DNA of 50,942 nt from NCBI GenBank assembly GCA_902536005.1, contig CACAVT010000002.1, forward strand, positions 1-50,942. Direction: 5' to 3'. This document shows positions 9,546-20,595 of the stretch, in pieces; position 1 is the stretch's first letter; each line of letters begins with the position of its first letter. This stretch comes from an uncultured Pelagibacteraceae bacterium. Lineage in GTDB: Bacteria; Pseudomonadota; Alphaproteobacteria; Pelagibacterales; Pelagibacteraceae. The notes below the pieces were generated by a model, which did no database searches, was not told the origin of the DNA, and saw only the letters and a program-made list of their open reading frames with translations. The position numbers were made by a program, and so were the translations under genes.

Positions 9546-10377
9546 ATTTTACTATTTCTATAATTTTATTTAATTGATCCAAATCTTTAAATTCAAAACT
9601 TATTTTGCCCTTGTTCCTTTTGTTACTTTGAATATCTACATTTAATCCAACTTTATTTGAAATAGATAATTCTAAGGCGATAATATTTGTATCTTTCGAT
9701 GATCGTGACTTTTGTTTTTTACTTTTAAAAATTTTGACAAAATTCTCAGCTTGTCTAACAGAAAGTTTTTTTTCAATTATTTTTGTTGCAACAAAGCTGG
9801 CATTATGTAAACCAACTAAAATTTTTGCATGACCGGCTGTCAATTTTTGAGTTTCAATTAATTTTATCACATCATTCGGTAAAGTAAGCAGCCTTAATGA
9901 GTTGGTTATATGACTTCTGCTTTTGCCAATAAATTTCGATACTTTCTCTTGATCATAAGAAAAATCATCAATCAAACGTTTATATCCTTGGGCTTCCTCA
10001 AGAGGGTTAAGATCGTGCCTCTGAACATTTTCAACAATTGCAAATTCCAAAGATTTTAAATCATCTGCTTCCGTAATTACTACTGGAACATTATGAAGAC
10101 CAGCTCTTTGTGCTGCTAGCCATCTTCTCTCACCTGCTATTATTTCAAATTTGGAAATATCCTCAGCAGATTTTCGGACGATGATAGGTTGGATCATCCC
10201 TCTTTCTCTAATAGAATTGGTTAAATCCTCTAAATTATTTTCATCAAAAATTTTTCTTGGCTGGTATTTATTTGGTACTAAGTCGCTAATTGATAATTGA
10301 TTTTTTTGAGACCCTACTTTCGTTTCACCTATCAATGACGACAGGCCTCTGCCCAATCCTTTTTTTATTTTATCCAT
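9535..10377 (-). CDS. parB: Chromosome partitioning protein ParB
   Basis: KKGLGRGLSSLIGE, KYQPRKIFDE, GERRWLAAQRAG, ENVQRHDLNPLEEAQGYKRL. Confidence 0.98.
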   Translation of the reverse strand: MDKIKKGLGRGLSSLIGETKVGSQKNQLSISDLVPNKYQPRKIFDENNLEDLTNSIRERGMIQPIIVRKSAEDISKFEIIAGERRWLAAQRAGLHNVPVVITEADDLKSLEFAIVENVQRHDLNPLEEAQGYKRLIDDFSYDQEKVSKFIGKSRSHITNSLRLLTLPNDVIKLIETQKLTAGHAKILVGLHNASFVATKIIEKKLSVRQAENFVKIFKSKKQKSRSSKDTNIIALELSISNKVGLNVDIQSNKRNKGKISFEFKDLDQLNKIIEIVKSNY

Positions 10378-11171
10378 TAAGCAGCACTCCCTATTGTTGA
10401 CTCTTGATTAATAAATTCATCTGTGAAACTAAAATATGATTTGCTGCCAGGGCAAGACTTGTCATAAATCAAAACTGGCATTCCATGTGACGGTGCCTCA
10501 GACAATCTTACATTTCTTGGGATCACAGTTGAATAGACTTTTTCAGTGAAATAATCTCTCGCTTCTTTCTCAACTTGAGATGATAGCTTATTTCTTTTGT
10601 CGTACATTGTTAGCAGTATACCCCTAATTTTTAAATCTGGATTTAAACTTACTTTTATCCTCTCTATTGTTTTCATTAGCTGAGTTAAACCCTCTAAAGC
10701 AAAAAATTCTGTCTGAAGTGGTACCAATAGTGAGTTTGAGCTTACAAGGGCCATTACTGTCAACAAGCTTAACGAAGGCGGACAATCGATTAAAACATAA
10801 TCGTATTGTCCTCTAGAATTGTTTAAATATGCGGCTAATTTAGTCTTTAGTATAAATGCCCTATTACTATCATCAGCCGTCTCTACTTCTAAACCTGATA
10901 GATCTACATTAGACGTGATCATGTCTAAATTTTCAAACTGTGTTTTTTTAATTACCTTACTAATTTCTTTAGTTCCATTCAATACTCCATAAATTGTATC
11001 ACTTGAGTTATCCATATTAGATAATCCTAGACCTGTGGTAGCATTACCTTGTGGATCTAGGTCAATTACTAAAATTTTTTTATCTATTTGAGATAAACCT
11101 GCTGCAAGATTTATCACCGTAGTAGTTTTTCCAACCCCACCCTTTTGATTTATTACTGAAATAATTTGCAT
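10377..11171 (-). CDS. parA: Chromosome partitioning ATPase ParA/Soj
   Basis: NQKGGVGKTTTVINLA, DLDPQGNATTGLG, DCPPSLSLLT. Confidence 0.98.
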   Translation of the reverse strand: MQIISVINQKGGVGKTTTVINLAAGLSQIDKKILVIDLDPQGNATTGLGLSNMDNSSDTIYGVLNGTKEISKVIKKTQFENLDMITSNVDLSGLEVETADDSNRAFILKTKLAAYLNNSRGQYDYVLIDCPPSLSLLTVMALVSSNSLLVPLQTEFFALEGLTQLMKTIERIKVSLNPDLKIRGILLTMYDKRNKLSSQVEKEARDYFTEKVYSTVIPRNVRLSEAPSHGMPVLIYDKSCPGSKSYFSFTDEFINQESTIGSAA

Positions 11172-11816
11172 TTAATTTTTTTTTTTAATTTTTTTAATAT
11201 TTATTAAAAATGAGTCTTCACTTGTTAAACTTTTCTTTTCTATATACTCCAGCTCCCAATTTTTTTTGGAATTTTCAAAAATTTTTTTTCCACTCTTCCC
11301 CATAAAAAAAATTAAATTTTTATATTTTGAAAAATTTTCATATACTAATTCTAAAACTATTGGCATTGGTTTAAATGCTCTGGACATTATCGTTCCTGTT
11401 TCTAAATTTTTTATTTCAAAAATATTTTTTTGAAAAACCTTTGTGTTTAAATTTAATTTTTTTGAAACTTCCTTTAGAAAATGGCTTTTATGGTAACTTT
11501 TTTCATAAAGGTGCACATTCATATTATTTTTCATATTTTTTAGTATAATTGCCACGATTATACCTGGCATCCCACCTCCTGAACCTATATCTGTGGTTGT
11601 ATTACTATTTAAATCAACAAAATCAATAATTTGTGCAGAATCTATAATATGACGGTCAATTATAGACTTTTTTGATGCTGTATTTTGGCTAATTATGTTG
11701 ATTTTTTTATTTTTTTCAAGAATCATGGATATATAGTTTTCAAAGTCCAAAAATGTTTCACGTGAAACATTTAAGTGATTGATTCTAGAATAAGAATTTA
11801 AAATTTCTTGATCCAT
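11172..11816 (-). CDS. rsmG: 16S rRNA (guanine527-N7)-methyltransferase
   Basis: LNVSRETFLDFENY, DIGSGGGMPGIIVAI, MSRAFKPM; position next to mnmG/parA. Confidence 0.96.
   Translation of the reverse strand: MDQEILNSYSRINHLNVSRETFLDFENYISMILEKNKKINIISQNTASKKSIIDRHIIDSAQIIDFVDLNSNTTTDIGSGGGMPGIIVAIILKNMKNNMNVHLYEKSYHKSHFLKEVSKKLNLNTKVFQKNIFEIKNLETGTIMSRAFKPMPIVLELVYENFSKYKNLIFFMGKSGKKIFENSKKNWELEYIEKKSLTSEDSFLINIKKIKKKN
11754..11769. promoter_or_regulatory. parS centromere site
   Basis: Exact palindrome TGTTTCACGTGAAACA, within rsmG coding sequence (encodes part of NVSRET). Confidence 0.96.
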
Positions 11817-13687
11817 TAAGCTATATGCTTAATAGACTTTCTTTTGACATGTGACAACAAAATATATACAGCGGCAGGAGTTATACCGTCAATTCTTAAA
11901 GCTTGACCCATTGTTTTGGGCTTTATTTCTTTAAATTTTGCTTTTACCTCATTAGATAAACCTGATAGCCCGTCATAATTGATTTTATCTGGAATAATTA
12001 GGTTTTCGTCCCTCTTAAATGCTAAAATATCAGCTTTTTGCTTCTTTAAATACCCCCTATAATGAGAATTTATTTCTACCTGTTCATCAATTTCTTTACT
12101 AAAAAACGGTATATCAGACCATATTTCTCTTATTTTACTCATATTTACCCCTTTTTGAGTTAAAACTTCGCTAGATGATCTCAATATTCCGTCTTTTGCT
12201 ATTTTTATTCCAAATTTCTCAGCTTTAGTTGGTGAAATCTTGGAATCTCTCATTTTTAAATTTATTTGACTGATTTTTTCAAATTTACTTAAATATATAG
12301 CTTTTCTCTCATTACTTATTAGACCAATTTCTATTCCCTTTGCAGTTAATCTTTGATCAGCATTATCTGATCTCAAACTCAATCGATATTCTGCTCTTGA
12401 TGTAAACATACGGTATGGCTCAGCTACTCCTTTAGTCACCAAATCATCAATCATTACTCCAATGTAGGCATCAGATCTATCGAGTATGAATGGTTCCAAT
12501 TTTTTAACAGACAAGGCAGCATTTATCCCTGCTATAAGGCCTTGTGAAGCAGCTTCCTCATATCCTGTTGTTCCGTTAATTTGACCGGCAAGATAAAGAT
12601 TGCTTATCTTCTTGGTTTCAAGAGTTAGGAATAGTTCACGTGGATCTATATAATCATATTCTATTGCATATCCTGGTCTTAATATAGTAACATTCTCTAA
12701 ACCATTGATATTATTACATATTTCTTGTTGTACGTCAGCTGGGAGTGATGTCGATATGCCATTTGGGTAAATTGTGTAATCATTTAGACCTTCTGGCTCT
12801 AAAAATATCTGGTGACGAACTTTATCTGCAAATTTTACTATCTTATCTTCTATAGATGGACAATATCTTGGGCCTGCCCCTTTTATACTACCCGAGTACA
12901 TAGCGCTCTTTGATAAATTCTTTTCTATGATGTTATGAACCTTTTCATTTGTGTAAGTCATTCGGCAAGATATTTGTTTATTTAGATTTTTTTTAGTTAA
13001 GAATGAAAAAAAATAAGGATTATCGTCTGCGAATTGTTCTTCTAAGTTTTCAAAATTAATTGTTCTTGAATCTAACCTTGGTGGTGTTCCGGTTTTTAAT
13101 CTTCCAATTTTAAAATTATATTTTGCTAATTGTTCACTCAAACCAGTAGAAGGTTTTTCGTCGTATCTACCTGCTGGAGTTCTTTCATCACCTATATGTA
13201 TCAAACCATTCAAAAAAGTCCCTGTTGTAAGTATTATCTTACTAGATAGAACTTTCTTACCTTCCTTAGTTTCAAACCCACTTATTGAATTTTTATTAAA
13301 AATAAACTTTATAACTGGATCAGAAAAAACACTTAAATTACAATAATTTAGCAATATTTCTTGCATATATTTACGATAAAGCGATCTATCTGATTGAGTT
13401 CGTGGTCCTCTGACTGCTGGCCCTCTACTTCTATTTAACAATCTAAATTGTATACCTGATTTGTCTGCTACATCTCCCATAACACCATCAAGTGCATCTA
13501 TTTCTCTAACCAAATGACCTTTGCCCAAACCTCCTATGGCTGGGTTACAGGACATCTCCCCGATAGTTTCTATTTTATGAGTAAATAGGGCAGTGTTCAC
13601 TCCAAGACGAGCAGAAGCTGCTGCTGCTTCACATCCAGCATGGCCTCCTCCAATTACAACTACATCAAATGACAAATCATTTTTCAT
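11816..13687 (-). CDS. mnmG: tRNA uridine 5-carboxymethylaminomethyl modification enzyme MnmG
   Basis: [52 protein letters not shown]. Confidence 0.98.
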   Translation of the reverse strand: MKNDLSFDVVVIGGGHAGCEAAAASARLGVNTALFTHKIETIGEMSCNPAIGGLGKGHLVREIDALDGVMGDVADKSGIQFRLLNRSRGPAVRGPRTQSDRSLYRKYMQEILLNYCNLSVFSDPVIKFIFNKNSISGFETKEGKKVLSSKIILTTGTFLNGLIHIGDERTPAGRYDEKPSTGLSEQLAKYNFKIGRLKTGTPPRLDSRTINFENLEEQFADDNPYFFSFLTKKNLNKQISCRMTYTNEKVHNIIEKNLSKSAMYSGSIKGAGPRYCPSIEDKIVKFADKVRHQIFLEPEGLNDYTIYPNGISTSLPADVQQEICNNINGLENVTILRPGYAIEYDYIDPRELFLTLETKKISNLYLAGQINGTTGYEEAASQGLIAGINAALSVKKLEPFILDRSDAYIGVMIDDLVTKGVAEPYRMFTSRAEYRLSLRSDNADQRLTAKGIEIGLISNERKAIYLSKFEKISQINLKMRDSKISPTKAEKFGIKIAKDGILRSSSEVLTQKGVNMSKIREIWSDIPFFSKEIDEQVEINSHYRGYLKKQKADILAFKRDENLIIPDKINYDGLSGLSNEVKAKFKEIKPKTMGQALRIDGITPAAVYILLSHVKRKSIKHIA

Positions 13688-13804
13688 AATCCAAATCTAT
13701 ATGTGATTATATAATTTACAAGATAGGCTTAATTTTTTGTAAATAAGCCTTATTTATCAACGTTTTTTGATAAAAAAAGTACAAAAAACCAACAAAATAG
13801 GGTA

Positions 13805-15136
13805 TTACTTGCCGATACAAAAATCGTTGAAAATACTACCTAATATCTCCTCTACATCAACTTTTCCAACTATCATACCTAAATGTCTAGTAGCTAATCT
13901 TAAATCTTCTGCAGCTTTATCAAAATCTTCGATTTCTTTTTTTTGATTAAAGTTATTTAGATGATCCAAACACTGTTGCAAATGTTGCCTGTGTCTCTCT
14001 CTTGTAATTAAAATATCATCACTTTTAAGAAATTTATTTTTTAAATTATTTTTTATTTTTAATATTAATTCTTCAATGTTTTTATTTTCTTTAATCGAAA
14101 TTAAAACATGATTTGTTCTTTTAATTTCTGGATCAATATCTTTTTCTAAAAGATCAGATTTATTTATAACTAAAATTGCATTCTCATCTAATAAATCCTT
14201 CAAAACATCAGTAAAATCAAGGCTTTTTGCATCAGCCACAACAAGCTTTAAATCTGCTTCTTCAGCTCTATTTAAAGATAATTTAATTCCTTTTTTTTCT
14301 ATCTCATCTTGAGAATCTCTTATCCCGGCTGTATCAGAGATTATAACTGGATAACCGTCTATATTTAAATGGGTTTCAATCACATCTCTAGTTGTACCTG
14401 CAATTTCAGAAACGATTGCTACATCACGATTAGATAAGTGATTCATCAAGCTAGATTTGCCAGCATTAGTTGGTCCTAGAATAGAAATTTTAAAACCTTC
14501 TCTAATTCTTTCTCCAACTTTTTGGTCGTTTAATATTTTTTTAATTTTATTTATTACTTCATCTGAACTGTTTTTAATTTCATCTAAAATATTATTAGGC
14601 AGATCTTCCTCTGGAAAATCAATTTTTGCCTCAACATGTGATAAAATTTTTAAAAGTTTTTCTCTTAGAAAATTAAATTGATCAGATGATTTTCCATTCA
14701 TGATTTTTATTGCTTGTTGTCGTTGAATTTCTGTTTCTGAAGAAATCAAATCAGCAATACTTTCTGCTTTAAGTAAATTTATTTTCCCATTTTGAAATGC
14801 TAATTTTGTAAATTCACCTGGCTCAGCTAATCTACAATTTTCTATATCTGAAAGAGAGGAGTGCAGGGCATCCACAACAGCTTTGCTGCCATGAACTTGA
14901 ATTTCAGCCATATCTTCTCCTGTGTAGCTCTCAGGGCCAGGAAACCAAAGGATTAGTCCCTCATCAATCAGCTCAGAAGTGTTGATTTTATTAATTTTTC
15001 TTAATGTTGCTACTCTGGGCTTAGGTAACTCCTTACCGGTTAAAAGCTTAATTACTTTTGAGGTTTCTTGTCCTGAAATTCTGATAACTGAAACCCCTGA
15101 AATTCCAGGTCCACTTGATAAAGCGTAAATAGTCAT
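13805..15136 (-). CDS. mnmE: tRNA modification GTPase MnmE
   Basis: GPTNAGKSSLMN, EIAGTTRDVIE, DTAGIRDSQDEIE, C-terminal FCIGK. Confidence 0.98.
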   Translation of the reverse strand: MTIYALSSGPGISGVSVIRISGQETSKVIKLLTGKELPKPRVATLRKINKINTSELIDEGLILWFPGPESYTGEDMAEIQVHGSKAVVDALHSSLSDIENCRLAEPGEFTKLAFQNGKINLLKAESIADLISSETEIQRQQAIKIMNGKSSDQFNFLREKLLKILSHVEAKIDFPEEDLPNNILDEIKNSSDEVINKIKKILNDQKVGERIREGFKISILGPTNAGKSSLMNHLSNRDVAIVSEIAGTTRDVIETHLNIDGYPVIISDTAGIRDSQDEIEKKGIKLSLNRAEEADLKLVVADAKSLDFTDVLKDLLDENAILVINKSDLLEKDIDPEIKRTNHVLISIKENKNIEELILKIKNNLKNKFLKSDDILITRERHRQHLQQCLDHLNNFNQKKEIEDFDKAAEDLRLATRHLGMIVGKVDVEEILGSIFNDFCIGK

Positions 15137-15180
15137 GAAAAGATTATAGCCTCTAAAATATATTTGTGTAAAAATTAATT

Positions 15181-16017
15181 ATGATAATTTGGTTAGCATC
15201 ATATCCAAAAAGTGGAAATACATGGGTAAGGTTATTTTTGGAGTCTCTAATACACTCTAAAAATAATAAATTTGATATCAATAATACAAAGATAAGACAA
15301 TTTCCTTTGAGAAGCGATTTTTCTAGAATAAATGTAGATGAAAATAACATTCAAAATTTCGTATCTAATTGTATTAATTGTCAAGATAGAATTAATTTAG
15401 ATAACAAAGCTAAGATTTTTAAAACTCATAACGCTTTCTGGAGGGCAGGACAACATGAGTTTACTAATGAAAATAATACTGTTGGCGTAATTTATATTGT
15501 TAGGGATCCTAGAAATGTAATCACTTCTTTGAAAAACCACTTTGACTCAGAAAACTACAATGACGCGTTTAAATTTATGACTAATGAAAAACAGCATATT
15601 GGTTCAAGATTTAGTAATCTTGATAATAATTTACCTACAGTTATTTCTTCATGGTCAAATCACTATAATTCATGGAAAAAGTTTAAAAAAAACTATTTAT
15701 TAATTAAATATGAAAATTTATTGAATGACACACATAACGAATTCAATAAAATTGTGAAATATTTAAACCAGAATATGAAATTAAATTTTAACGAAGATCA
15801 AATTAATAAAGCTATTAAAAATTGTGATTTTGAAAAATTAAGTGAGCAAGAGAACAATAAAGGTTTTAAAGAATCTGCTAAAGATAAAAGTGGAAATATA
15901 AAAAAATTCTTTTATCTGGGAGCGAAGAATAACTGGAAAAAAATACTAGACCAAAATACAAGAAAAAATATTGAAAAAGAATTTAATAAAGAATTGCTTG
16001 AGTTGGATTATTTATAA
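15181..16017 (+). CDS. PAPS-dependent sulfotransferase family protein
   Basis: 5'-phosphosulfate loop YPKSGNTWVR and 3'-phosphate-binding [11 protein letters not shown] motifs. Confidence 0.9.
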   Translation: MIIWLASYPKSGNTWVRLFLESLIHSKNNKFDINNTKIRQFPLRSDFSRINVDENNIQNFVSNCINCQDRINLDNKAKIFKTHNAFWRAGQHEFTNENNTVGVIYIVRDPRNVITSLKNHFDSENYNDAFKFMTNEKQHIGSRFSNLDNNLPTVISSWSNHYNSWKKFKKNYLLIKYENLLNDTHNEFNKIVKYLNQNMKLNFNEDQINKAIKNCDFEKLSEQENNKGFKESAKDKSGNIKKFFYLGAKNNWKKILDQNTRKNIEKEFNKELLELDYL

Positions 16018-17715
16018 ATTATTTTTCATAATACTTAACAAAGACTTGCCAAAATCTTCAGAAAACTTTTTTGTTTTAAATAATGGAGTCGATAAAATAT
16101 TATTAAATACATTATTTTTTAATTTTAAAAATTCACTTTTATTATTATAAAAATAAACAGCTCTCTCTACATACTCTTCGGGGCTTTCTGATATCAAATT
16201 AACAAAATTTGAATTTTTTATTATACTAAAACCACATTTTGAATTAAAATTAAATCCTTTGAGGACAATAACTGGCACACCCATCCATAAAGCCTCAAAA
16301 GTTGTGGTAACACCATTATACGGAAAAGTATCTAATGCTAAGTCAATTTTATTATAAACATTTAAATGATCTTTTTTATATGGATAATTTCTCACATCTA
16401 GAATCTCTATTTTGTGCTCAACACCATACTTTCTAAACTTTTCTCTAATCATCTGGATATTGCACTCAAATGAGGAGGACTTAAGTATTAATTTTGATTT
16501 TTCACATTTCAGTAAAATTTTTGACCAGACCTCAACTACTTGATCAGAAATTTTATGATATCTATTTAAAGAACCAAACGTAAAAAAATCATTTTTTACA
16601 CAAGGAGAAATATTTAATTTTCTCTCAAAATCATACCCGCAGTGAGCATTCCATATATTAGGTAATTTGATTATTTTTTCAGGATATTGATTTTCTTCCT
16701 CTTGGGTAATCAAATTTTCATCAGCAAGCATGTAATCAATATTATTCAAACCTACAGTATTACAAGTTGCTAACCAAGAAATTTGGATCGGTGCAACTCT
16801 AGCATTAAATATTAAAGTACGCTTGGTAAAGCTAAAGCCCATTATATCAAATAAGATATTTATTTTTTTTCCCTGTATAATCTCTATGCACTCTTGATTT
16901 TTAAATTTTTCTAAATCTATAAATTCGTCAGCTACTTTTTTAATTTCATTTTGACCAAGCCAATAATTATTTTGTCCTCTGTTAAATGAAAAAAGAAATA
17001 TTTTAAAAATTTTTTTATCTAAATATTTGAATGTATCCTTTAAAAAATAAAAAATTGAGTGTTGATCGGTAAAATCTCCACTTACAAATCCTAAATGAAT
17101 TTTTTGATTTTCATTAAAATTAATCTCATTTAATTTTTTAGAAATATACTTGGGAAAATTCTTAGAATTATTAACTGCTGCTTCAGTATATTCTTTTTGA
17201 GATAGGTTATAAATATAGTTTTGAAAAAAAATACTTCCAGATTTTTCAATTAATGGGGTATTTTTATTAAAAATTATTTGATCTGAAATAGTTTTAACTT
17301 TTTGATTATTTAATTGAAACCAAAATAAATTTTTTGCTGCAACTAAAAAATTTGCGTTATTACTAAAAAAATTGGATGTTTCCTCATAATATTTTTCTGC
17401 CTTATAGATATTTGGCAAAAAATCTGTACTCTTTTTAGCTGCAATAACACTTAAATTCATAAAATTTGTAACACCAGATAAACCGTGCATACTTTTTTGT
17501 CCTTTAAGATATGCCTCTTCAAAGAATTTAAGTGAAAAAGATAAATCTTTTAAACTTCTTTTCTCTTTTAAAAAATAACAGGTGCCAATCAACGACGCTA
17601 AACCAGGGGGGCGTTCATCTGAGTCAACATGTTGATTTGCAAATTCTATTAGTTCTTTATATTTTTTTTTTTCAAATAAATTCTCAATTTTCTTCTTTAT
17701 TTCTTCATTAATCAT
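16012..17715 (-). CDS. O-GlcNAc transferase/SPINDLY-like glycosyltransferase (GT41-type)
   Basis: LGFVSGDFTDQHSI, ILFDIMGFS, RVAPIQISWLATCNTVGLNNIDYMLAD, FTFGSLNRYHKISDQVVEVWSKIL, DTFPYNGVTTTFEALWMGVPVI. Confidence 0.93.
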   Translation of the reverse strand: MINEEIKKKIENLFEKKKYKELIEFANQHVDSDERPPGLASLIGTCYFLKEKRSLKDLSFSLKFFEEAYLKGQKSMHGLSGVTNFMNLSVIAAKKSTDFLPNIYKAEKYYEETSNFFSNNANFLVAAKNLFWFQLNNQKVKTISDQIIFNKNTPLIEKSGSIFFQNYIYNLSQKEYTEAAVNNSKNFPKYISKKLNEINFNENQKIHLGFVSGDFTDQHSIFYFLKDTFKYLDKKIFKIFLFSFNRGQNNYWLGQNEIKKVADEFIDLEKFKNQECIEIIQGKKINILFDIMGFSFTKRTLIFNARVAPIQISWLATCNTVGLNNIDYMLADENLITQEEENQYPEKIIKLPNIWNAHCGYDFERKLNISPCVKNDFFTFGSLNRYHKISDQVVEVWSKILLKCEKSKLILKSSSFECNIQMIREKFRKYGVEHKIEILDVRNYPYKKDHLNVYNKIDLALDTFPYNGVTTTFEALWMGVPVIVLKGFNFNSKCGFSIIKNSNFVNLISESPEEYVERAVYFYNNKSEFLKLKNNVFNNILSTPLFKTKKFSEDFGKSLLSIMKNNL

Positions 17716-17826
17716 TAAATTATTTTAATTTTTATCTATTAATTGAATATATCTTTTAAATAAATCTAATAATTGTCAATTAAATTTTAAGTGATGAATA
17801 TATTAATTTACTAAGCTGCAGAACAG

Positions 17827-19095
17827 TTAAGCTGGTTTATTCATAGAATTGAAAAACTCAGCATTGTTTTTTGTGTCTTTTAATTTAGAGTTAATGAATT
17901 CTATAGCGTCCATTGTTCCCATTGGGGCAATAATTCTTCTTAAAACATTCATTTTTTGAAGATCGTTTTTATCAAATAACAACTCTTCTCTTCTTGTTCC
18001 AGATTTTGTTATATCAATTGCTGGATAAATTCTTTTATCTGCGATTTTTCTATCTAGTATCGTTTCACTGTTGCCAGTTCCTTTAAATTCTTCAAAAATT
18101 ACTTCATCCATTCTACTTCCCGTATCAATCAACGCTGTTGAGATAATTGTTAAAGATCCACCTTCTTCAATATTTCTTGCAGCACCAAAAAATCTTTTTG
18201 GTCTTTGTAGTGCATTAGCATCTACTCCTCCTGTTAGAACCTTACCTGAGCTTGGTATAACTGCGTTATATGCTCTTCCTAATCTTGTAATAGAATCTAA
18301 TAATATAATAACATCTTTTTTGTGCTCGGTTAGTCTTTTGGCTTTTTCAATAACCATTTCGGCTACTGCTACGTGCCTTTGAGCTGGTTCATCAAAAGTA
18401 GAGCTTATTACTTCGCCTTTAACTGTTCTTTGCATATCTGTCACTTCTTCTGGACGCTCATCAATCAACAACACCATAAGGTAACATTCTGGATAATTTT
18501 TAGCTATTGAGTTTGCTATGCTCTGCAAAATCATTGTTTTTCCAGCTTTGGGTGGAGAAATAATTATAGACCTTTGTCCTTTACCGATTGGACTAACTAG
18601 ATCAATTAATCTTGGAGTTAAATCTTGTTTTTTTTCAACTTTTGTAGTTTCAACTTCCATCACCAATTGCTTATCTGGATATAACGGTGTTAAGTTATCA
18701 AATGCAATCTTGTGTCTGGCTTTTTCAGGTTCTTCAAAATTTATCTTGCTAACCTGTAATAATGCAAAATATCTTTCTCCTTCTTTAGGGGCTCTTACTG
18801 GTCCTTCGACTGTGTCACCGGTTCTTAATCCAAATTTTCTGATCTGACTTGGGCTCACATAAATGTCGTCTGGTCCCGGTAGATAATTTGACTCCATTGC
18901 TCTTAAGAAACCAAAACCGTCTTGCAATAACTGCAAAACACCCACACCTGTAATTTCCTCTTTTTCAGCAACTTTCTTAAGGATAGCAAAAAGAATTTCT
19001 TGTTTTCTTAATGTGCTAGCATTTTCAATGCCAAGCTCTTCTGCCTGAGTAATGAGCTGTTCAGATGATTTTAGTTTTAGTTCTTGAATATTCAT
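17827..19095 (-). CDS. rho: Transcription termination factor Rho
   Basis: [57 protein letters not shown]. Confidence 0.99.
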   Translation of the reverse strand: MNIQELKLKSSEQLITQAEELGIENASTLRKQEILFAILKKVAEKEEITGVGVLQLLQDGFGFLRAMESNYLPGPDDIYVSPSQIRKFGLRTGDTVEGPVRAPKEGERYFALLQVSKINFEEPEKARHKIAFDNLTPLYPDKQLVMEVETTKVEKKQDLTPRLIDLVSPIGKGQRSIIISPPKAGKTMILQSIANSIAKNYPECYLMVLLIDERPEEVTDMQRTVKGEVISSTFDEPAQRHVAVAEMVIEKAKRLTEHKKDVIILLDSITRLGRAYNAVIPSSGKVLTGGVDANALQRPKRFFGAARNIEEGGSLTIISTALIDTGSRMDEVIFEEFKGTGNSETILDRKIADKRIYPAIDITKSGTRREELLFDKNDLQKMNVLRRIIAPMGTMDAIEFINSKLKDTKNNAEFFNSMNKPA

Positions 19096-19161
19096 GATTA
19101 AAATTTTGATAAGGACTTATCAGATAGATATAATATATATACTGCAGTTGTTATTTCAACC

Positions 19162-19596
19162 CTAGATTGGCTTAAAAATAGCTAAAAATACAACAATAAT
19201 TAAGATAACCGTTGGTATTTCATTAATAATTCTAAAGAATTTTGCAGATCTTGTGTTTAAAGAGTTTTTTAGAGCAACAAGACATTTTCCTAAATAGTCA
19301 TTGTATGCCGATAACAGTATCACTAAGACAATCTTTATTTGAAACCATAATTGAGAGAAAATTTCTATTCCATTTAAATAAATCAATACTAATCCGAAAA
19401 CCCAAGTAAAAATCATTGCTGGTCGCATTATGTAATAGAACAGTCTTTTTTCCATCACCTCGAATATATCGGTTGCTTCCTTTTTTTCTTTGTTTTCGAC
19501 ATGGTAAACAAAAATTCTAGGAAGATATAAAAGACCAGCCATCCAAGAAACAACAGCAATTAAATGAAGGGATTTAAATAATAAATATAAATTCAT
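19162..19596 (-). CDS. hemJ: Protoporphyrinogen oxidase HemJ
   Basis: KSLHLIAVVSWMAGLLYLPRIFVYH, RPAMIFTWVFGL; adjacent to hemH. Confidence 0.92.
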   Translation of the reverse strand: MNLYLLFKSLHLIAVVSWMAGLLYLPRIFVYHVENKEKKEATDIFEVMEKRLFYYIMRPAMIFTWVFGLVLIYLNGIEIFSQLWFQIKIVLVILLSAYNDYLGKCLVALKNSLNTRSAKFFRIINEIPTVILIIVVFLAIFKPI

Positions 19597-19599
19597 GTA

Positions 19600-20595
19600 T
19601 TAGATGCTTCTTTCAATTAATGACTTTAGTAAATTGATATGATCATTATTATCATTTAAACAGGGAACCATATCAAAATTTTCTCCTCCTGAATTTAAAA
19701 AACTTTCTTTGGCTTGAATTTGTATTTCTTCTAAAGTCTCTACACAATCAGATGCGAAACCTGGACAGATTGTAAGAACATTTTTGACACCCTCTTTGGG
19801 AAGATTTTCTAAAGTCTTGTCAGTGTATGGTTGTAACCATTCTTGTGGACCAAATCTTGACTGGAATGTGGTTTTGATTTTAATTGAAATAAATTTTTCT
19901 GAAATAAGTCTTGTAGTTTTATGACAATAACAATGATAAGGATCACCTTTATCAAAATATTTTTTTGGTATTCCATGATAAGAAGCTATAATTAGATCTG
20001 GTTTCCAACTAATTTCATTTATTTTTTTATTAATCGAGTTAACAAGTGCATCAATGTAAAGCGGGTCAGATTCGTAATGAGGAATTATTTTTAAAGAAGG
20101 TTGCCACCTCATTTTCATTAAAGTCCTGTATACCTCATCACAAACTGTTGCTGTTGTAGCTGCTGCATATTGAGGATAAAGAGGAAGTATCACCAAATTC
20201 TCACAACCCATTTCATGCAATTTATGAATTTTGCTCCTAATGCTAGGATTTCCATATCTCATCGCAAAATCTAAAATGGTTTTTTCTTTTGATAATGAAT
20301 TTGAAATTTTCTCACTTTGTTTTTTTGTGTAATAAAGAAGTGGTGATATATTTTCATTTTTCATCCAAATTTCTTTATAAGCTTTAGCAGTTTTAGATGG
20401 TCTAAAATTTAAAATAAACAAATTCAAAATAATTTGCCAAACTAATGGGTTTACCTCAATAACTCTTCTGTCGGAAAGAAACTCTTTTAAATATTTTCTT
20501 ATGTCGAACCAATTAGTAGAATCGGGTGTGCCTAAATTAATTATAAGTACACCGGTTTTTCCATATTTTATAGGTGGGTGATTTTTTTCAATCAT
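19600..20595 (-). CDS. hemH: Ferrochelatase
   Basis: GVLIINLGTPDS, FAMRYGNPSI, LPLYPQYAAATTATV, ASYHGIPKKYFDKGDPY, CPGFASDCVETLEEI. Confidence 0.98.
   Translation of the reverse strand: MIEKNHPPIKYGKTGVLIINLGTPDSTNWFDIRKYLKEFLSDRRVIEVNPLVWQIILNLFILNFRPSKTAKAYKEIWMKNENISPLLYYTKKQSEKISNSLSKEKTILDFAMRYGNPSIRSKIHKLHEMGCENLVILPLYPQYAAATTATVCDEVYRTLMKMRWQPSLKIIPHYESDPLYIDALVNSINKKINEISWKPDLIIASYHGIPKKYFDKGDPYHCYCHKTTRLISEKFISIKIKTTFQSRFGPQEWLQPYTDKTLENLPKEGVKNVLTICPGFASDCVETLEEIQIQAKESFLNSGGENFDMVPCLNDNNDHINLLKSLIERSI

Noticed and set aside
12632-12647. parS-like sequence TAGTTCACGTGGATCT in mnmG
   Set aside because: Only about 11/16 matches to TGTTTCACGTGAAACA; the sequence is explained by the conserved MnmG peptide DPRELF.
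18071-18847. Two plus-strand ORFs (103 and 109 aa)
   Set aside because: Antisense shadows of the highly conserved rho gene.
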